NCBI GenBank assembly: GCA_003021085.1
Contig: PXRE01000009.1
Coordinates: 1-64,000, forward strand
Reading direction: 5' to 3'
Source: Halobacteriales archaeon QS_1_68_20
GTDB lineage: Archaea > Halobacteriota > Halobacteria > Halobacteriales > PXRE01
DNA length: 64,000 nt
Shown here piece after piece: positions 50,922 through 59,933 of the stretch; positions within the stretch are counted from its first letter, which is position 1, and each line of letters starts with the position of its first letter. Made by a program: the position numbers and the translations under genes. The notes under the pieces were generated by a model, which ran no database searches, was not told the origin of the DNA, and saw nothing but the letters and a program-made list of their open reading frames with translations.

Positions 50922-52712
50922 ATGAGTGCCGTTTCGGAGCGCAGTGAGATCGACGAGGCCTACAAGTGGGACCTCGAGAGCGTCTTCGCGTCGGACGACG
51001 AGTGGGAGGCCGCCTACGAGGAGGTCGGGGAACTGATCGACGAACTGGGGACCTATCGCGGTCGAGCGACCGAGGACGGGGAGACGTTGCTCGAACTGCT
51101 GGAACTGTACGAGGAGACGATGCGCCGGGTCGAGAAGGTCCGGGCGTACGCCCGGCTGCGGAAAGACGAGGACACTCGCGACCAGCACTACCAGGCGCTG
51201 TCGGCCCGGGCACAGTCGCTCGCCAGCGAGGCCCACAGCGCCGCCAGTTTCCTCGGCCCCGAACTGCAGGAACTGGACCGGTCGGAACTCGAGGATATGA
51301 TGGCCGAGACCGATGGCCTGGCGGTGTACGAACACTACTTCGACGACGTCCTGCGGATGAAAGAGCACACCCGCTCGGCGGAGGTGGAGAACCTGCTGGC
51401 GGAGTTCGGGGAGGTCCTCTCCGGGCCCCAGGAGGTCTACCAGATGCTGTCGAACGCGGACGTGGAGTTCCCCACGGTCGAGGGGCCGGACGGGGAGGCG
51501 GTCGAAATCACGAACTCGAACTTCACGACCCTGCTGAAGCGGTCCGACCGTGACTTCCGCCGTCGGGTCTACGAGGGGTACTTCGAGACGTGGGCGGACC
51601 TCCGGAACACGGTCGCCACGGCCTACGAGAAGAGCGTGACCGGCGACGTGAAGGTGGCCGGGGTGCGCGGCTACGACACGGTCCGCGAGGCGGCGCTGGA
51701 CCGCCCCAACGTCCCCGTCGAGGTGTACGACAACCTGCTGGAGACCGTCCACGACAACCTGGGCGCACTCCACCGGCACGCGGAACTGAAACGCGAGGCC
51801 CTCGACGTGGACGAACTCCGGATGTGGGACCTGTATACGCCGCTGGCCAGCGACGAGGAACCAACCGTCGAGTACGAGGAGGCGAAAGAGCACGTCGTCG
51901 AAGCCGTCGGCGCGCTGGGCGAGGACTACCAGTCCCGCGTGGCCGAGGGCCTGGAGTCCCGCTGGGTGGACGTCTACGAGAACGAGGGCAAGCGCTCGGG
52001 CGCGTACTCCTCGGGCACCTACGACACCCAGCCGTACATCCTGATGAACTACCAGGACGACGTCTCCTCGATGTTCACGCTGGCGCACGAACTCGGCCAC
52101 TCGCTACACTCGCAGTTGACCAGCGAGAACCAGCCGTACGTCTACAGCGACTACGAGATCTTCACCGCGGAGGTCGCCTCTACGGTCAACGAGTCGCTGT
52201 TGACCCGGCACCTGCTGGAGAACGTCGATGACGAGCGGTTCCACCGGCACGTGCTGGACCAGTACCTCGAACGAGTCCGGTCGACGCTGTTCCGCCAGAC
52301 CATGTTCGCGGACTTCGAGTTGCAGGCCCACCGGGCCAAAGAGGAGGGCGACGCCCTGACGCCGGACCGTCTGGACGAGATCTACGGCGACCTGAAGGCG
52401 GACTTCTACGAACCGGCCGTGCTGGACGACCACATCGCCCGCGAGTGGATGCGCATCCCGCACTTCTTCCGGGCGTACTACGTCTTCCAGTACTCGACAG
52501 GCCTGTCCGCGGCCGTGGCGCTGGCCCGCCAGATCCTCGACGAGGGCGAACCTGCGGCGGCCCGCTACCGGGAGTTCCTCGAACGCGGGTCGCGGGCCTA
52601 TCCCCTGGAGTTGCTCCGGGACGCGGGCGTCGACATGAGCAGCCCGGGCCCCATCGAGACCGCTATCGACGAGTACGACGACCAACTCGACGAGATGGCC
52701 TCCCTGCTGTAG
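50922..52712 (+). CDS. pepF: Oligoendopeptidase F (M3 family)
   Basis: 596 residues. Zinc site HELGH at residues 389-393 with downstream Glu in ASTVNESLLTRHL; N-terminal helical domain MSAVSERSEIDEAYKWDLES typical of PepF. Cleaves oligopeptides in the cytoplasm. PAN lies about 200 bases downstream, so protein breakdown genes are neighbours. Confidence 0.94.
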   Translation: MSAVSERSEIDEAYKWDLESVFASDDEWEAAYEEVGELIDELGTYRGRATEDGETLLELLELYEETMRRVEKVRAYARLRKDEDTRDQHYQALSARAQSLASEAHSAASFLGPELQELDRSELEDMMAETDGLAVYEHYFDDVLRMKEHTRSAEVENLLAEFGEVLSGPQEVYQMLSNADVEFPTVEGPDGEAVEITNSNFTTLLKRSDRDFRRRVYEGYFETWADLRNTVATAYEKSVTGDVKVAGVRGYDTVREAALDRPNVPVEVYDNLLETVHDNLGALHRHAELKREALDVDELRMWDLYTPLASDEEPTVEYEEAKEHVVEAVGALGEDYQSRVAEGLESRWVDVYENEGKRSGAYSSGTYDTQPYILMNYQDDVSSMFTLAHELGHSLHSQLTSENQPYVYSDYEIFTAEVASTVNESLLTRHLLENVDDERFHRHVLDQYLERVRSTLFRQTMFADFELQAHRAKEEGDALTPDRLDEIYGDLKADFYEPAVLDDHIAREWMRIPHFFRAYYVFQYSTGLSAAVALARQILDEGEPAAARYREFLERGSRAYPLELLRDAGVDMSSPGPIETAIDEYDDQLDEMASLL

Positions 52713-52811
52713 CGGCAGCCGCTGGGAGCGAGACCACGACGCCTGCCGCCCCGGCGGCGGACCGGGAAATCCCGAACGACCATTTATTAGATCGTCGAAA
52801 GACTTAAACGA

Positions 52812-52901
52812 ATGAGGCCGACTCAGCCATCAATTCCCCGTTCGTCTTGCGGTTTCGGTCGTGTGGCAGGCACTAACGCCTCAACCCAAAGGCACTTTTA
52901 G
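52812..52901 (+). other. Promoter region of PAN with a short open frame
   Basis: A 29-codon frame (MRPTQPSIPRSSCGFGRVAG and so on) begins 29 bases after a TTATTA/TTAAAC stretch, but ends in the second TATA box CTTTTAG (52895-52901) that is 28 bases before the PAN start. Most likely part of a double promoter rather than a gene. Confidence 0.35.
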
Positions 52902-52925
52902 GGTGGGGAGCTAGGACGTGTTGAG

Positions 52926-54149
52926 ATGGCGCGCAGTCCGTCCCTCCCGGATCGTCCGCGACTCGACCTCGACCCCGACATGTCCGACGAGGAACGGCTG
53001 GCGGCCCTGCGGGACCACTACGAAGAGGTGCTCGAGATTCACGACGAACTCTCCGAGCAACTGAAAGAGGCCCGCGATCGGCGCCGCCAGCTACGGCAGG
53101 AGGTCGACCGGCTCGAACGGGAGAACGAGACGCTGAAGACGACGTCGCTGTACGTCGCCACGGTCGAAGAACTGGGCGACGACGGCGTCGTCGTCAAGCA
53201 GCACGGTAACAACCAGGAAGTGCTCACTGAAGTCACCGCCAAGATGGAGGAGAAACTCGAGGCCGGCGACCGGGTCGCCGTCAACGACTCGTTCTCCATC
53301 CAGCGACTCCTGGACCGCGAGACCGACGCTCGCGCCCAGGCGATGCAGATAGACGAGAGCCCCGACGTAGAGTACGCCGACATCGGCGGCCTCGACGAGC
53401 AGATCACCGAGGTCCGCGAGACCGTCGAGCAACCCCTCGAGAACCCCGACCAGTTCCGCGAGGTCGGCATCGATCCGCCGAGCGGCGTCCTCCTGCACGG
53501 CCCGCCGGGCACGGGGAAGACGATGCTGGCGAAGGCGGTGGCCAACGAGACCGACGCCACCTTCATCAAGATGGCCGGGTCGGAACTCGTCCAGAAGTTC
53601 ATCGGCGAGGGCGCGAAACTCGTCCGTGACCTGTTCCAGGTCGCCACCGAGCACCAGCCCTCGATCATCTTCATCGACGAGATCGACGCAATCGCCAGCA
53701 AGCGCACCGAGAGCAAGACCTCCGGGGACGCCGAGGTCCAGCGGACCATGATGCAGTTGCTCTCGGAGATGGACGGCTTCGAGGACCGCGGCGAGATCCG
53801 CATCGTCGCCGCCACCAACCGCTTCGACATGCTGGATCGCGCCATCCTCCGGCCGGGCCGGTTCGACCGCCTCATCGAGGTGCCCAAACCGGACTTGGAG
53901 GGCCGCAAGCGCATCTTCGAGATCCACACCCGCGACATGAACGTCTCCGACGACGTGGACTTCGACCACCTCTCCCGGGAGACCGAGGGCTTCAGCGGGG
54001 CCGAACTGGAGAGCCTGGCCACCGAGTCCGGGATGTTCGCGATCCGGGACGACCGCACCCAGGTCCGGTCGGCGGACTTCGAGGACGCCATGGACAAACT
54101 GGAGGCCGACGACACCGGCGACATCGTCCCCTCCGCGGGCTTCTACTGA
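52926..54149 (+). CDS. pan: Proteasome-activating nucleotidase PAN
   Basis: 407 residues. N-terminal coiled coil (LRDHYEEVLEIHDELSEQLK), OB domain (TTSLYVATVEELGDDGVVVK), then one AAA module with Walker A GPPGTGKT at residues 192-199, Walker B FIDEIDAIA and NRFDMLDRAILRPGRFDRLI. The C-terminus ends GFY, close to the HbYX docking motif but without the final residue. Unfolds substrates for the 20S proteasome. A CTTTTAG TATA box 28 bases upstream gives a leaderless start. Confidence 0.95.
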   Translation: MARSPSLPDRPRLDLDPDMSDEERLAALRDHYEEVLEIHDELSEQLKEARDRRRQLRQEVDRLERENETLKTTSLYVATVEELGDDGVVVKQHGNNQEVLTEVTAKMEEKLEAGDRVAVNDSFSIQRLLDRETDARAQAMQIDESPDVEYADIGGLDEQITEVRETVEQPLENPDQFREVGIDPPSGVLLHGPPGTGKTMLAKAVANETDATFIKMAGSELVQKFIGEGAKLVRDLFQVATEHQPSIIFIDEIDAIASKRTESKTSGDAEVQRTMMQLLSEMDGFEDRGEIRIVAATNRFDMLDRAILRPGRFDRLIEVPKPDLEGRKRIFEIHTRDMNVSDDVDFDHLSRETEGFSGAELESLATESGMFAIRDDRTQVRSADFEDAMDKLEADDTGDIVPSAGFY

Positions 54150-54171
54150 ACGTCGCCCCGTCTCCCCGACC

Positions 54172-54277
54172 CCACTGGCGCCGCGGCGCGTTCGGGCGGT
54201 GGCGAACGGGCCGAACATCACGAACCCGACGATGGCGGCGTCCACTGGCACCGCGGCGCGTTCGGGCGGTGGCGAAC
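54172..54277. repeat. 36-base direct repeat pair with 70-base period
   Basis: Copies 54172-54207 and 54242-54277 differ by one base (CCACTGGCNCCGCGGCGCG start). They fill the spacer between PAN and the arginine decarboxylase gene. Confidence 0.8.
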
Positions 54278-54314
54278 CGCAACCGCTTACCGGCCGGGCC
54301 GCTCACCGCCGGGC

Positions 54315-54782
54315 ATGGACGCGGTTCGAATCGCCTGGGGGACCGGGACGGGACCGACCGAACTGGCCGCCTACGACGCGGCGCTGGCCGACGCGAACCT
54401 GCAGGACTACAACCTCGTGACCGTCTCGTCGGTCGTCCCGGCGGGTGTCGAGGTCGAACAGGTCGGGACCGCACCGGACCTCGGGACGGCGGGCGAGCGC
54501 CTGCACGTCGTCCAGGCCCGCGCGACCGTCGACGGGCCGGGCGAGGTGGTCGCCGCCCTGGGATGGGCGACCGGCGAGGACGCCGGCGTCGTCTACGAGG
54601 CCACGGGCGGGTCCGAGGCCGCGGTGCGCGACGAACTGGCGGCCGGCCTCGCCGCTGGCAGCGAATTACGCGACCGGACGATGGACGAGCGGGAGTTCCG
54701 GGTCGTCTCCGCGGATGGGGAACCGGACTGCGCCACGGCCGCGGTCGTGGTCGCGGCGTTCGGTCGGGGCGACCCGATCTGA
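54315..54782 (+). CDS. pdaD: Pyruvoyl-dependent arginine decarboxylase
   Basis: 155 residues. N-terminal VRIAWGTGTGPTELAAYDAA and the self-cleavage site in LVTVSSVVPAGVEVE (between the two serines, near residues 38-39), which makes the pyruvoyl group. It converts arginine to agmatine, used by archaea to modify the tRNA-Ile2 anticodon. Neighbours PAN and the DUF5811 gene are conserved neighbours in my memory of haloarchaeal genomes. Confidence 0.92.
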   Translation: MDAVRIAWGTGTGPTELAAYDAALADANLQDYNLVTVSSVVPAGVEVEQVGTAPDLGTAGERLHVVQARATVDGPGEVVAALGWATGEDAGVVYEATGGSEAAVRDELAAGLAAGSELRDRTMDEREFRVVSADGEPDCATAAVVVAAFGRGDPI

Positions 54783-54825
54783 CCGGACCTTTATAACCCT
54801 CGGGCTATTCTATGTAGCCTATCCG

Positions 54826-55206
54826 ATGAACGCGAACACCCCGTACGCAGGGCTGCCGGGCGTCACCCCGCCGGGCGAGCGCGCACCCGAGGACGTGTCC
54901 GAGGTGACCCCAGAGCAGCACCGTGCCCTCCGCGAGCACGTCTCCGAGATCGCGTCGCTGACCCGCGAGTACCTGCCCCACGAGTACGCGATCGGCGCCG
55001 AGGTCCGCCGCGGCGCGACCGGCCCGGAGGCGACCGTCGCCGTCGAACCACCGGTCGGCCACCCCGTCAGCGCCGGCCTCTCGCCCGAACTGAACGACAT
55101 CGAGGATCTCGACGTCGACGCCAGCGAGGTGGCCCGCGGCCTGGCCGCGACTGCGGCGTTGCAGGTCAAGCAGGCGATGGACGGCCATGACCTGGCCGCG
55201 CGATAG
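54826..55206 (+). CDS. Haloarchaeal conserved protein (DUF5811-like)
   Basis: 126 residues: MNANTPYAGLPGVTPPGERA, a helical region (EHVSEIASLTREYLPHEYAI), then VAVEPPVGHPVSAGLSPELN and a C-terminal helix. Resembles DUF5811; function unknown. Two AT-rich boxes 30-40 bases upstream. Confidence 0.78.
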   Translation: MNANTPYAGLPGVTPPGERAPEDVSEVTPEQHRALREHVSEIASLTREYLPHEYAIGAEVRRGATGPEATVAVEPPVGHPVSAGLSPELNDIEDLDVDASEVARGLAATAALQVKQAMDGHDLAAR

Positions 55207-55326
55207 GCCGGACCCGGCGGTCCGTTCTGCCTTCCGTCGCGGATCCGAGTGGCGACGCCGGGTGCCCGCTCGTAATCGCGTAACTGGCCCCCGAGCATTA
55301 TTGCCCTACGTTGCCTTGTTCCGGAT

Positions 55327-56323
55327 ATGCCCTTCAGCGTCTCGTGGCACACGCTTCTGGACGAACTCGAAGACCTCCCCGAGGGGTCAACGCTCATCAC
55401 GCTGCTGTCGCACGACCGATTCCGCGTCACCGACGTACAGGAGCAAACGGGTCGTCATCGAGTTTCTGGACCGGGACATCGAGGAGACACGACCACTCCA
55501 ACGCGACCAGGTCGAGACCCTCTATCGACGCATCAGCGACGAGCCGGGCGGCTTCGACCTCGACCGGCTCCCGCCCGATGCCGACCCGTACCCTGCCGTG
55601 CTGAGCCTCCACCCGCGCTTCGAGGCCGATGAAGACGCCAGGGTCATCACCGAAACCGAAGGTCCGACCTCGACACAACTCCTCGAAAGCGAACCCGAGA
55701 CGGACACTGCCGAGCGCACCGAACCGGACCTGGACGTGTATGCGGACGCTCTCCTGCTCGTTGACGCGCTCGAACGCCACGAGGTCGAGGTGCTGGAGGA
55801 GATGGACACGGACGCGCTCGTGAACCTCTACACCCTGCTCTCGGACGTACAGCGCAACGCCAACGACCTCCGACAGGACGTAGCCGACGTGCTGTTGAAC
55901 CGGCTCCACCACGACCGCCCGGTGTCCGGTCCGTTCGGCTCCGTCCAACGTACCACCCGGCGCAATCGGTCGCTCAAGGACGACGAGGAGGTCCTGGAGA
56001 CGCTCGAAGAGGTGGGTATCGACCGCGAGCGCGTGCTGGGTGTAGACCGTGATAAAGTAGACGACGCCCTTGAAGTGACAGAGCTGTCTGAATGCGACGT
56101 GTACGATATCGAGGAGTCCGAGTACGTCCGGAAGGCCGAGGTGGACGAGGAACGCAAGGAGACGCGCCTCCAGGGTCTCAAAGACCAGCTTGCGGCCGCC
56201 GAAGGCGACGAGGCCGAAGAACTGCGCGAGGAAATCGAGGAACTGGAAGGCCGCATCGAGGAACTAACCGAATTCAAGTCCGGGTCGCAGTTTCATACGC
56301 GGGCGGGCGCAGGCGGTAAATAA
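55327..56323 (+). pseudogene. Haloarchaeal protein of unknown function, frameshifted
   Basis: The first frame gives MPFSVSWHTLLDELEDLPEG and RFRVTDVQEQ. From about 55445 the sense continues one base later as RVVIEFLDRDIEETRPLQRD and runs to TAA 56321, with long helical, acidic sequence ending in a coiled coil (EAEELREEIEELEGRIEELT). One extra base (or two missing) would explain it. It stops 15 bases before the attL repeat, so it is probably part of the chromosome rather than of the inserted element. Confidence 0.65.
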
Positions 56324-56337
56324 GTAAATCCTGCTTC

Positions 56338-56351
56338 ACTTCCCCCAGAAG
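56338..56351. other. attL: left att repeat of the integrated element
   Basis: ACTTCCCCCAGAAG. On the minus strand, with adjoining bases, it codes FWGK followed by TGA, the displaced original end of infB. The same 14 bases recur at 63352-63365. Confidence 0.75.
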
Positions 56352-56380
56352 AAGGCGAATCGTGTATACGGACGTCAACA

Positions 56381-56391
56381 CAACTAAGTTG
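56381..56391. promoter_or_regulatory. Palindrome in front of the integrase operon
   Basis: CAACTAAGTTG, a perfect 5-1-5 palindrome about 30 bases before ATG 56418, where the TATA box should be. A candidate operator for the protein at 56418. Confidence 0.35.
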
Positions 56392-56417
56392 GTGGAGGTG
56401 TGAGTATCGGGTAGGCA

Positions 56418-56954
56418 ATGAGTGAGCAAGTTCACATCCGCGTCGGTGAATCCCGCCACGAAAAGTGGGTCAATCACGCCGAAGCGGAGTACGACGGGAA
56501 CATGTCGAAACTAATCCGCGCCGCGGTCGAGAAGGAAATCAGTGGAGCGGGCGACACCGCCACAGACGGCGCTCAGACGGTCGAACCGAACGGACGGATA
56601 GACGACATCCTAAACGGTGTTGAGGACAACGGAAGCGCCCTCGAAGCGATACAAGACCGCCTTGAGAACATGCACGACACCATGCTTTCGCAGGGTGGAC
56701 TTCCCGATAAAGTGTTTTCCGACGTGTACGGCGCTCTACCCGTGGTGAAAGACGGCTTCGAGGGGGCGGACAAGGACGCTATCGCCGTGGAGTTCGGCGC
56801 GACGGCGGCAGAAATCGCAGACGACGCGGGTGTGTCCGAACTCGAAGCGGAGCGGGCGCTTGTCCAACTCCGCTACGAGGACGAATACAGTGGCGTGGAG
56901 ATGTTGATGACTGAAGGGTTCGACTCGCCCCGCTACTGGTTGGAGGTACGCTAA
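56418..56954 (+). CDS. RHH-winged-helix protein, possible recombination directionality factor
   Basis: 178 residues. N-terminal VHIRVGESRHEKWVNHAEAE then NMSKLIRAAVEKEI suits a ribbon-helix-helix; the middle is a coiled-coil-like LNGVEDNGSALEAIQDRLEN; the C-terminus is a winged helix (TAAEIADDAGVSELEAERAL and PRYWLEVR). It overlaps the integrase ATG by one base (TAATG). In related haloviral integration modules such small partners control integrase direction, so an excisionase or regulator role is inferred. Confidence 0.7.
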   Translation: MSEQVHIRVGESRHEKWVNHAEAEYDGNMSKLIRAAVEKEISGAGDTATDGAQTVEPNGRIDDILNGVEDNGSALEAIQDRLENMHDTMLSQGGLPDKVFSDVYGALPVVKDGFEGADKDAIAVEFGATAAEIADDAGVSELEAERALVQLRYEDEYSGVEMLMTEGFDSPRYWLEVR

Positions 56955-58021
56955 TGAGTACCACGGACCCTATCGAGAGTTACCGCGATAGTTACGTTCT
57001 CCGTTCGCAGTCCGACGCGGCAGAAAACACGGTAAAGCGCCACGTCCGCCACCTCCGCATGTTCGAGACGTGGCTTCAAGAGCGCGGCAAGGATCTTCAA
57101 AGCGACATTGAGGTTGAGGATGACCTACTGCGGTTCCGTCGGTGGCTGAACCTGCGAGGGGCTGGCACCGAGTGTCCCGAGTGTGAGACGGTCGCGGACC
57201 CCTTCGAGGACCATTGTCCCGACTGCGGGGCCGACGTATCGGAGGGTGAACCAGTCGGCTATTCGGAAGGGACTATCAAGAACGCCACGGGGGCCATTAG
57301 CAAATTCTTCCAGATTCGTCGCCCCGATGACCCGAACCCCGTAGACGAGTGGGAACCCACGGGGTCGGACGGCAAGTGGTCAATTACCACGGACAAGAAG
57401 CGGGCGACTCGGGAAGGTGTGTTCTACCTCGAATCCGATGAGGTAGACCAACTGATTGAAGCGGCAGAGGGCTTTCGGGACAAACTGGTTATCCGTCTCC
57501 TGGTTTCCACGGGAATGAGGCGGTCAGAACTAATCAGCCTGCGACTGAGGGACGTGGAGCCTGGCCAGAAGCGAATCCGTATCTACGAGCGGAAGAACGA
57601 CGAGTATCGGACGGTCGGCTTTCGGTCGGACAAACTGGCGCGGAACCTGCGGATGTGGATTGACCACCACAGAACGCAGGAATACGGGGCCGACGAAAGC
57701 GACTACCTCTTTCCGCCAGACGGGAAGGGGGAGAGTGACCACCTGGGGGCCACCGTGGTACGGGATATAGTGGTTGAAGCGGCAGAACGCGCGGATATTC
57801 AGCAGTCCTACGGGAGTGACGCCCTCGGGAGAACACAACACCTTGTAACCCCCCACGCTCTACGGGCCACGTTCGCCGTCCAATGCGCCAAGAACGGGAT
57901 TCCCGCCCCTATGGTGAAAGAGGCTCTTGGCCACCACTCCCTGAACGTCACGGACATCTACACGTCCGTGATTGACGACGACGCGGCAGACATGATTCGG
58001 CGCGACGGACCTTCATTCTGA
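56954..58021 (+). CDS. int: Tyrosine recombinase (integrase) with zinc-finger-like insertion
   Basis: 355 residues. Catalytic set is complete: Arg189 (STGMRRSEL), Lys214, His301 and Arg304 (HALRATF), His327 (ALGHHS) and Tyr336 (DIYTSV). The N-terminal core-binding domain contains CPEC (Cys74, Cys77) and CPDC (Cys88, Cys91), a four-cysteine knuckle unusual at this place. It should catalyse site-specific integration at the infB att site. Follows the 56418 gene as one operon. Confidence 0.92.
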   Translation: MSTTDPIESYRDSYVLRSQSDAAENTVKRHVRHLRMFETWLQERGKDLQSDIEVEDDLLRFRRWLNLRGAGTECPECETVADPFEDHCPDCGADVSEGEPVGYSEGTIKNATGAISKFFQIRRPDDPNPVDEWEPTGSDGKWSITTDKKRATREGVFYLESDEVDQLIEAAEGFRDKLVIRLLVSTGMRRSELISLRLRDVEPGQKRIRIYERKNDEYRTVGFRSDKLARNLRMWIDHHRTQEYGADESDYLFPPDGKGESDHLGATVVRDIVVEAAERADIQQSYGSDALGRTQHLVTPHALRATFAVQCAKNGIPAPMVKEALGHHSLNVTDIYTSVIDDDAADMIRRDGPSF

Positions 58022-58185
58022 GTACCAACCGCGGACGGACCCACCTTCTACGACGCTACCCCACCTTCGGACAGTGGAAACACCGCTCCACGGGGTTCAG
58101 TGACCACCGACCGCCCCGCCCGTCGGGAGGACTCCCCGCGCCCGCCCCGCGTCGCGTCTAATCGGAACTGAGGACCCGCGCCCGC

Positions 58186-58827
58186 TCAGTCCGCCACGTC
58201 ACTCAGTGACAGTCCCGCCCATTCGAGTAGTTCGAGGGCGTCGTAGTGAGGGACCACTACCACGTCGGGATGCCAGTGGTAGCGGGCGGTATGGGTGTCC
58301 TCCGCATACCCGTCCCCGTCGTACCTCACCGTGGCGACGCCCTCACTGGCCAGTAGGCTCCGCAGGTGGTCGCCGTCCACGTCGAAGCCCCGTAGGTCCA
58401 CGTGGAGCGACCCGAATAGGGTCCCCACCCACGTCGCCCGCTCAGTGAGGACGAGACGCGCCGTGAGCGGTCGCAGTTGGGATACGTCCGTGGGTCCGTC
58501 GTAGGCCACGGACGGATGGGGGACCGACGTGAGCGCCCACATGTCGCTACTGGCGGGGTCAGTCGCTTCGACGTGGCGACGTGGGGAGTTCGCCAGCCAC
58601 CCGAGCGCGTCCGCCACGGACGCCAACCGCCACCGCTTGGTTGAAAACACCTCTAATCGGGATTCTGCGCCGTCGTCGCGGACGTTCGCCCCGAGAAGTA
58701 TCAGGTACTCCACTACCGCCCGCTGGCGGTCGGACAGTTCGGGGCGGTCGCAACGACCGACGGCGTAGTGTTGCCCAAGTCGCTCGAAGCGGTCGCCACA
58801 CTGCGGACACCTGTTCACGGTTTTCAC
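58186..58827 (-). CDS. Decayed LAGLIDADG-homing-endonuclease-like protein with zinc knuckle
   Basis: 213 residues from a GTG at 58827 (58818 also possible). N-terminal CPQCGDRFERLGQHYAVGRC is a C2HC knuckle of the kind that precedes haloarchaeal LAGLIDADG proteins. The following LSDRQRAVVEYLILLGANVR aligns with the first LAGLIDADG helix, but the catalytic GDG-like Asp is lost (EYLILLGANV). The rest (ALTSVPHPSV; HWHPDVVVVPHYDALELLEW) keeps the fold. Likely a DNA-binding protein without cleavage activity, or a degraded gene. Confidence 0.55.
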   Translation of the reverse strand: MKTVNRCPQCGDRFERLGQHYAVGRCDRPELSDRQRAVVEYLILLGANVRDDGAESRLEVFSTKRWRLASVADALGWLANSPRRHVEATDPASSDMWALTSVPHPSVAYDGPTDVSQLRPLTARLVLTERATWVGTLFGSLHVDLRGFDVDGDHLRSLLASEGVATVRYDGDGYAEDTHTARYHWHPDVVVVPHYDALELLEWAGLSLSDVAD

Positions 58828-59506
58828 GTAACTGAGCGGGAAACTACCCCGCTTAGAGACGATTTCTCGACATTTTGACGTATTTCGCAAAACCGTTTGC
58901 TACCATTCACTCCGCTGGATTCGTCCCACGGAGGACACCGCGCCCGCGTGATTCGCTCTTTGATTTCTCTAATTTTGTCGTTCATTTTTCACGTCCGTAT
59001 CCGTCGGGGACGTATCAGTTTGCGGAGGTATCTTGACCGCCAGCATAATCCCCGCGCGTGGCTCCACGTCGGTGGACCGCTCCGCCACCGACTTGACCGC
59101 TCCACGCCCACATCCCCAACGGGCTTACCCTATACTACGCCCAGCGGACAGAGACGGCCTAAAACGGCGGTTTCCGTTTAGGCGGGTGTGAGGGGGTCGC
59201 CCCGTGTTGGAGCGTTGGGGCGGAGTTATTAAATTGGGTTTGGCCATATCAGTTCTCCGACACTGGCGTCATCGCGTCTCTCGAAGGAATTGAGGCTTCT
59301 CACGGAATAACGGCCTTAGAACCGCTTAGAGCGTGTTAATAACGACTCACTCTAACTACGTACAAAGTGAAGGCAGTGGCCGAAGGCGACCACACGCGAC
59401 GAACAGCGGACGCCCGTCTTAGGCGTTCTACTCCCCGCCCTCACTCTGATTACGGTATTAGTGTGAGGACGGTGGACGTGGACGGCCACCGCCTTGGTGA
59501 TTAGAT
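58828..59506. other. Non-coding region of the element: possible origin or control region
   Basis: About 680 bases without a credible gene. AT-rich patches alternate with GC stretches. It holds one copy of the repeat shared with 62222-62371 (59131-59173, GCGGACAGAGACGGCCT), a CCTCAC/GTGAGG inverted repeat (59439-59444 and 59463-59468) and promoter-like TTATTAAAT and TACGGTATTAG. The small-gene operon starts directly after it. Confidence 0.5.
59131..59173. repeat. Element repeat, copy 1
   Basis: Shares GCGGACAGAGACGGCCT and ACGGCGGTTT with 62222-62261 (copy 2); an inverted third copy of its left half is at 62353-62371. All three are inside the integrated element and bracket the small-gene operon. 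Confidence 0.7.
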
Positions 59507-59671
59507 ATGGCCCGTGACAAACGGATTCGACTGAGCGAGGACGAAAAGGCGATTCTGAATGACCTGCGGAAACGGCGGTTCGGGGGCGACCAAACCCCCT
59601 ACGGCCACGTGGTCGCAGAACTCTGCCGATTCTACGACGCAGAGACGCAGAACACGAACGTGAAACTATGA
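59507..59671 (+). CDS. Small RHH-like DNA-binding protein
   Basis: 54 residues: RDKRIRLSEDEKAILNDLRK with a helical HVVAELCRFYDAETQ. Looks like a ribbon-helix-helix repressor. First gene of the overlapping block; its TGA overlaps the next ATG (ATGA). Confidence 0.65.
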   Translation: MARDKRIRLSEDEKAILNDLRKRRFGGDQTPYGHVVAELCRFYDAETQNTNVKL

Positions 59672-59841
59672 GCGGGGCGGAAACCTGCGAATCAGACGGG
59701 TGTGAGGGGTGGCCCGAGTTCCCCGACGACGACGGTGGTTACTACTGTCGTGGCTGTTACGACGGCGACCCCGAGTTTCGCCACGTTCCCGACGAACCGA
59801 CTGGATACCGAACCGACCTGATTTCGAGGCTTCAAGCATGA
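59668..59841 (+). CDS. Small cysteine-pair protein
   Basis: 57 residues with CESDGCEG and YYCRGCYDG, giving a possible four-cysteine zinc site, and an acidic centre (FPDDDGG). Overlaps the genes on both sides by four bases. Function unknown. Confidence 0.65.
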   Translation: MSGAETCESDGCEGWPEFPDDDGGYYCRGCYDGDPEFRHVPDEPTGYRTDLISRLQA

Positions 59842-59933
59842 GAAAAATGTACGACGACAACGACATTCCCGACGAACTGAGCGACGACGAACAGACCACC
59901 AAATACACCATCCCGCTGGAGGATGACGAATGA
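59838..59933 (+). CDS. 31-residue acidic protein
   Basis: RKMYDDNDIPDELSDDEQTT and a KYTIPLEDDE tail. ATGA overlap with the previous gene and with the next (TGA inside the next ATGA). Such tight packing supports translation despite the size. Confidence 0.5.
   Translation: MRKMYDDNDIPDELSDDEQTTKYTIPLEDDE

Noticed and set aside
55327-56323. Frameshifted gene as part of the integrated element
   Set aside because: It lies outside the att repeats, on the side that should be the original downstream sequence of infB.
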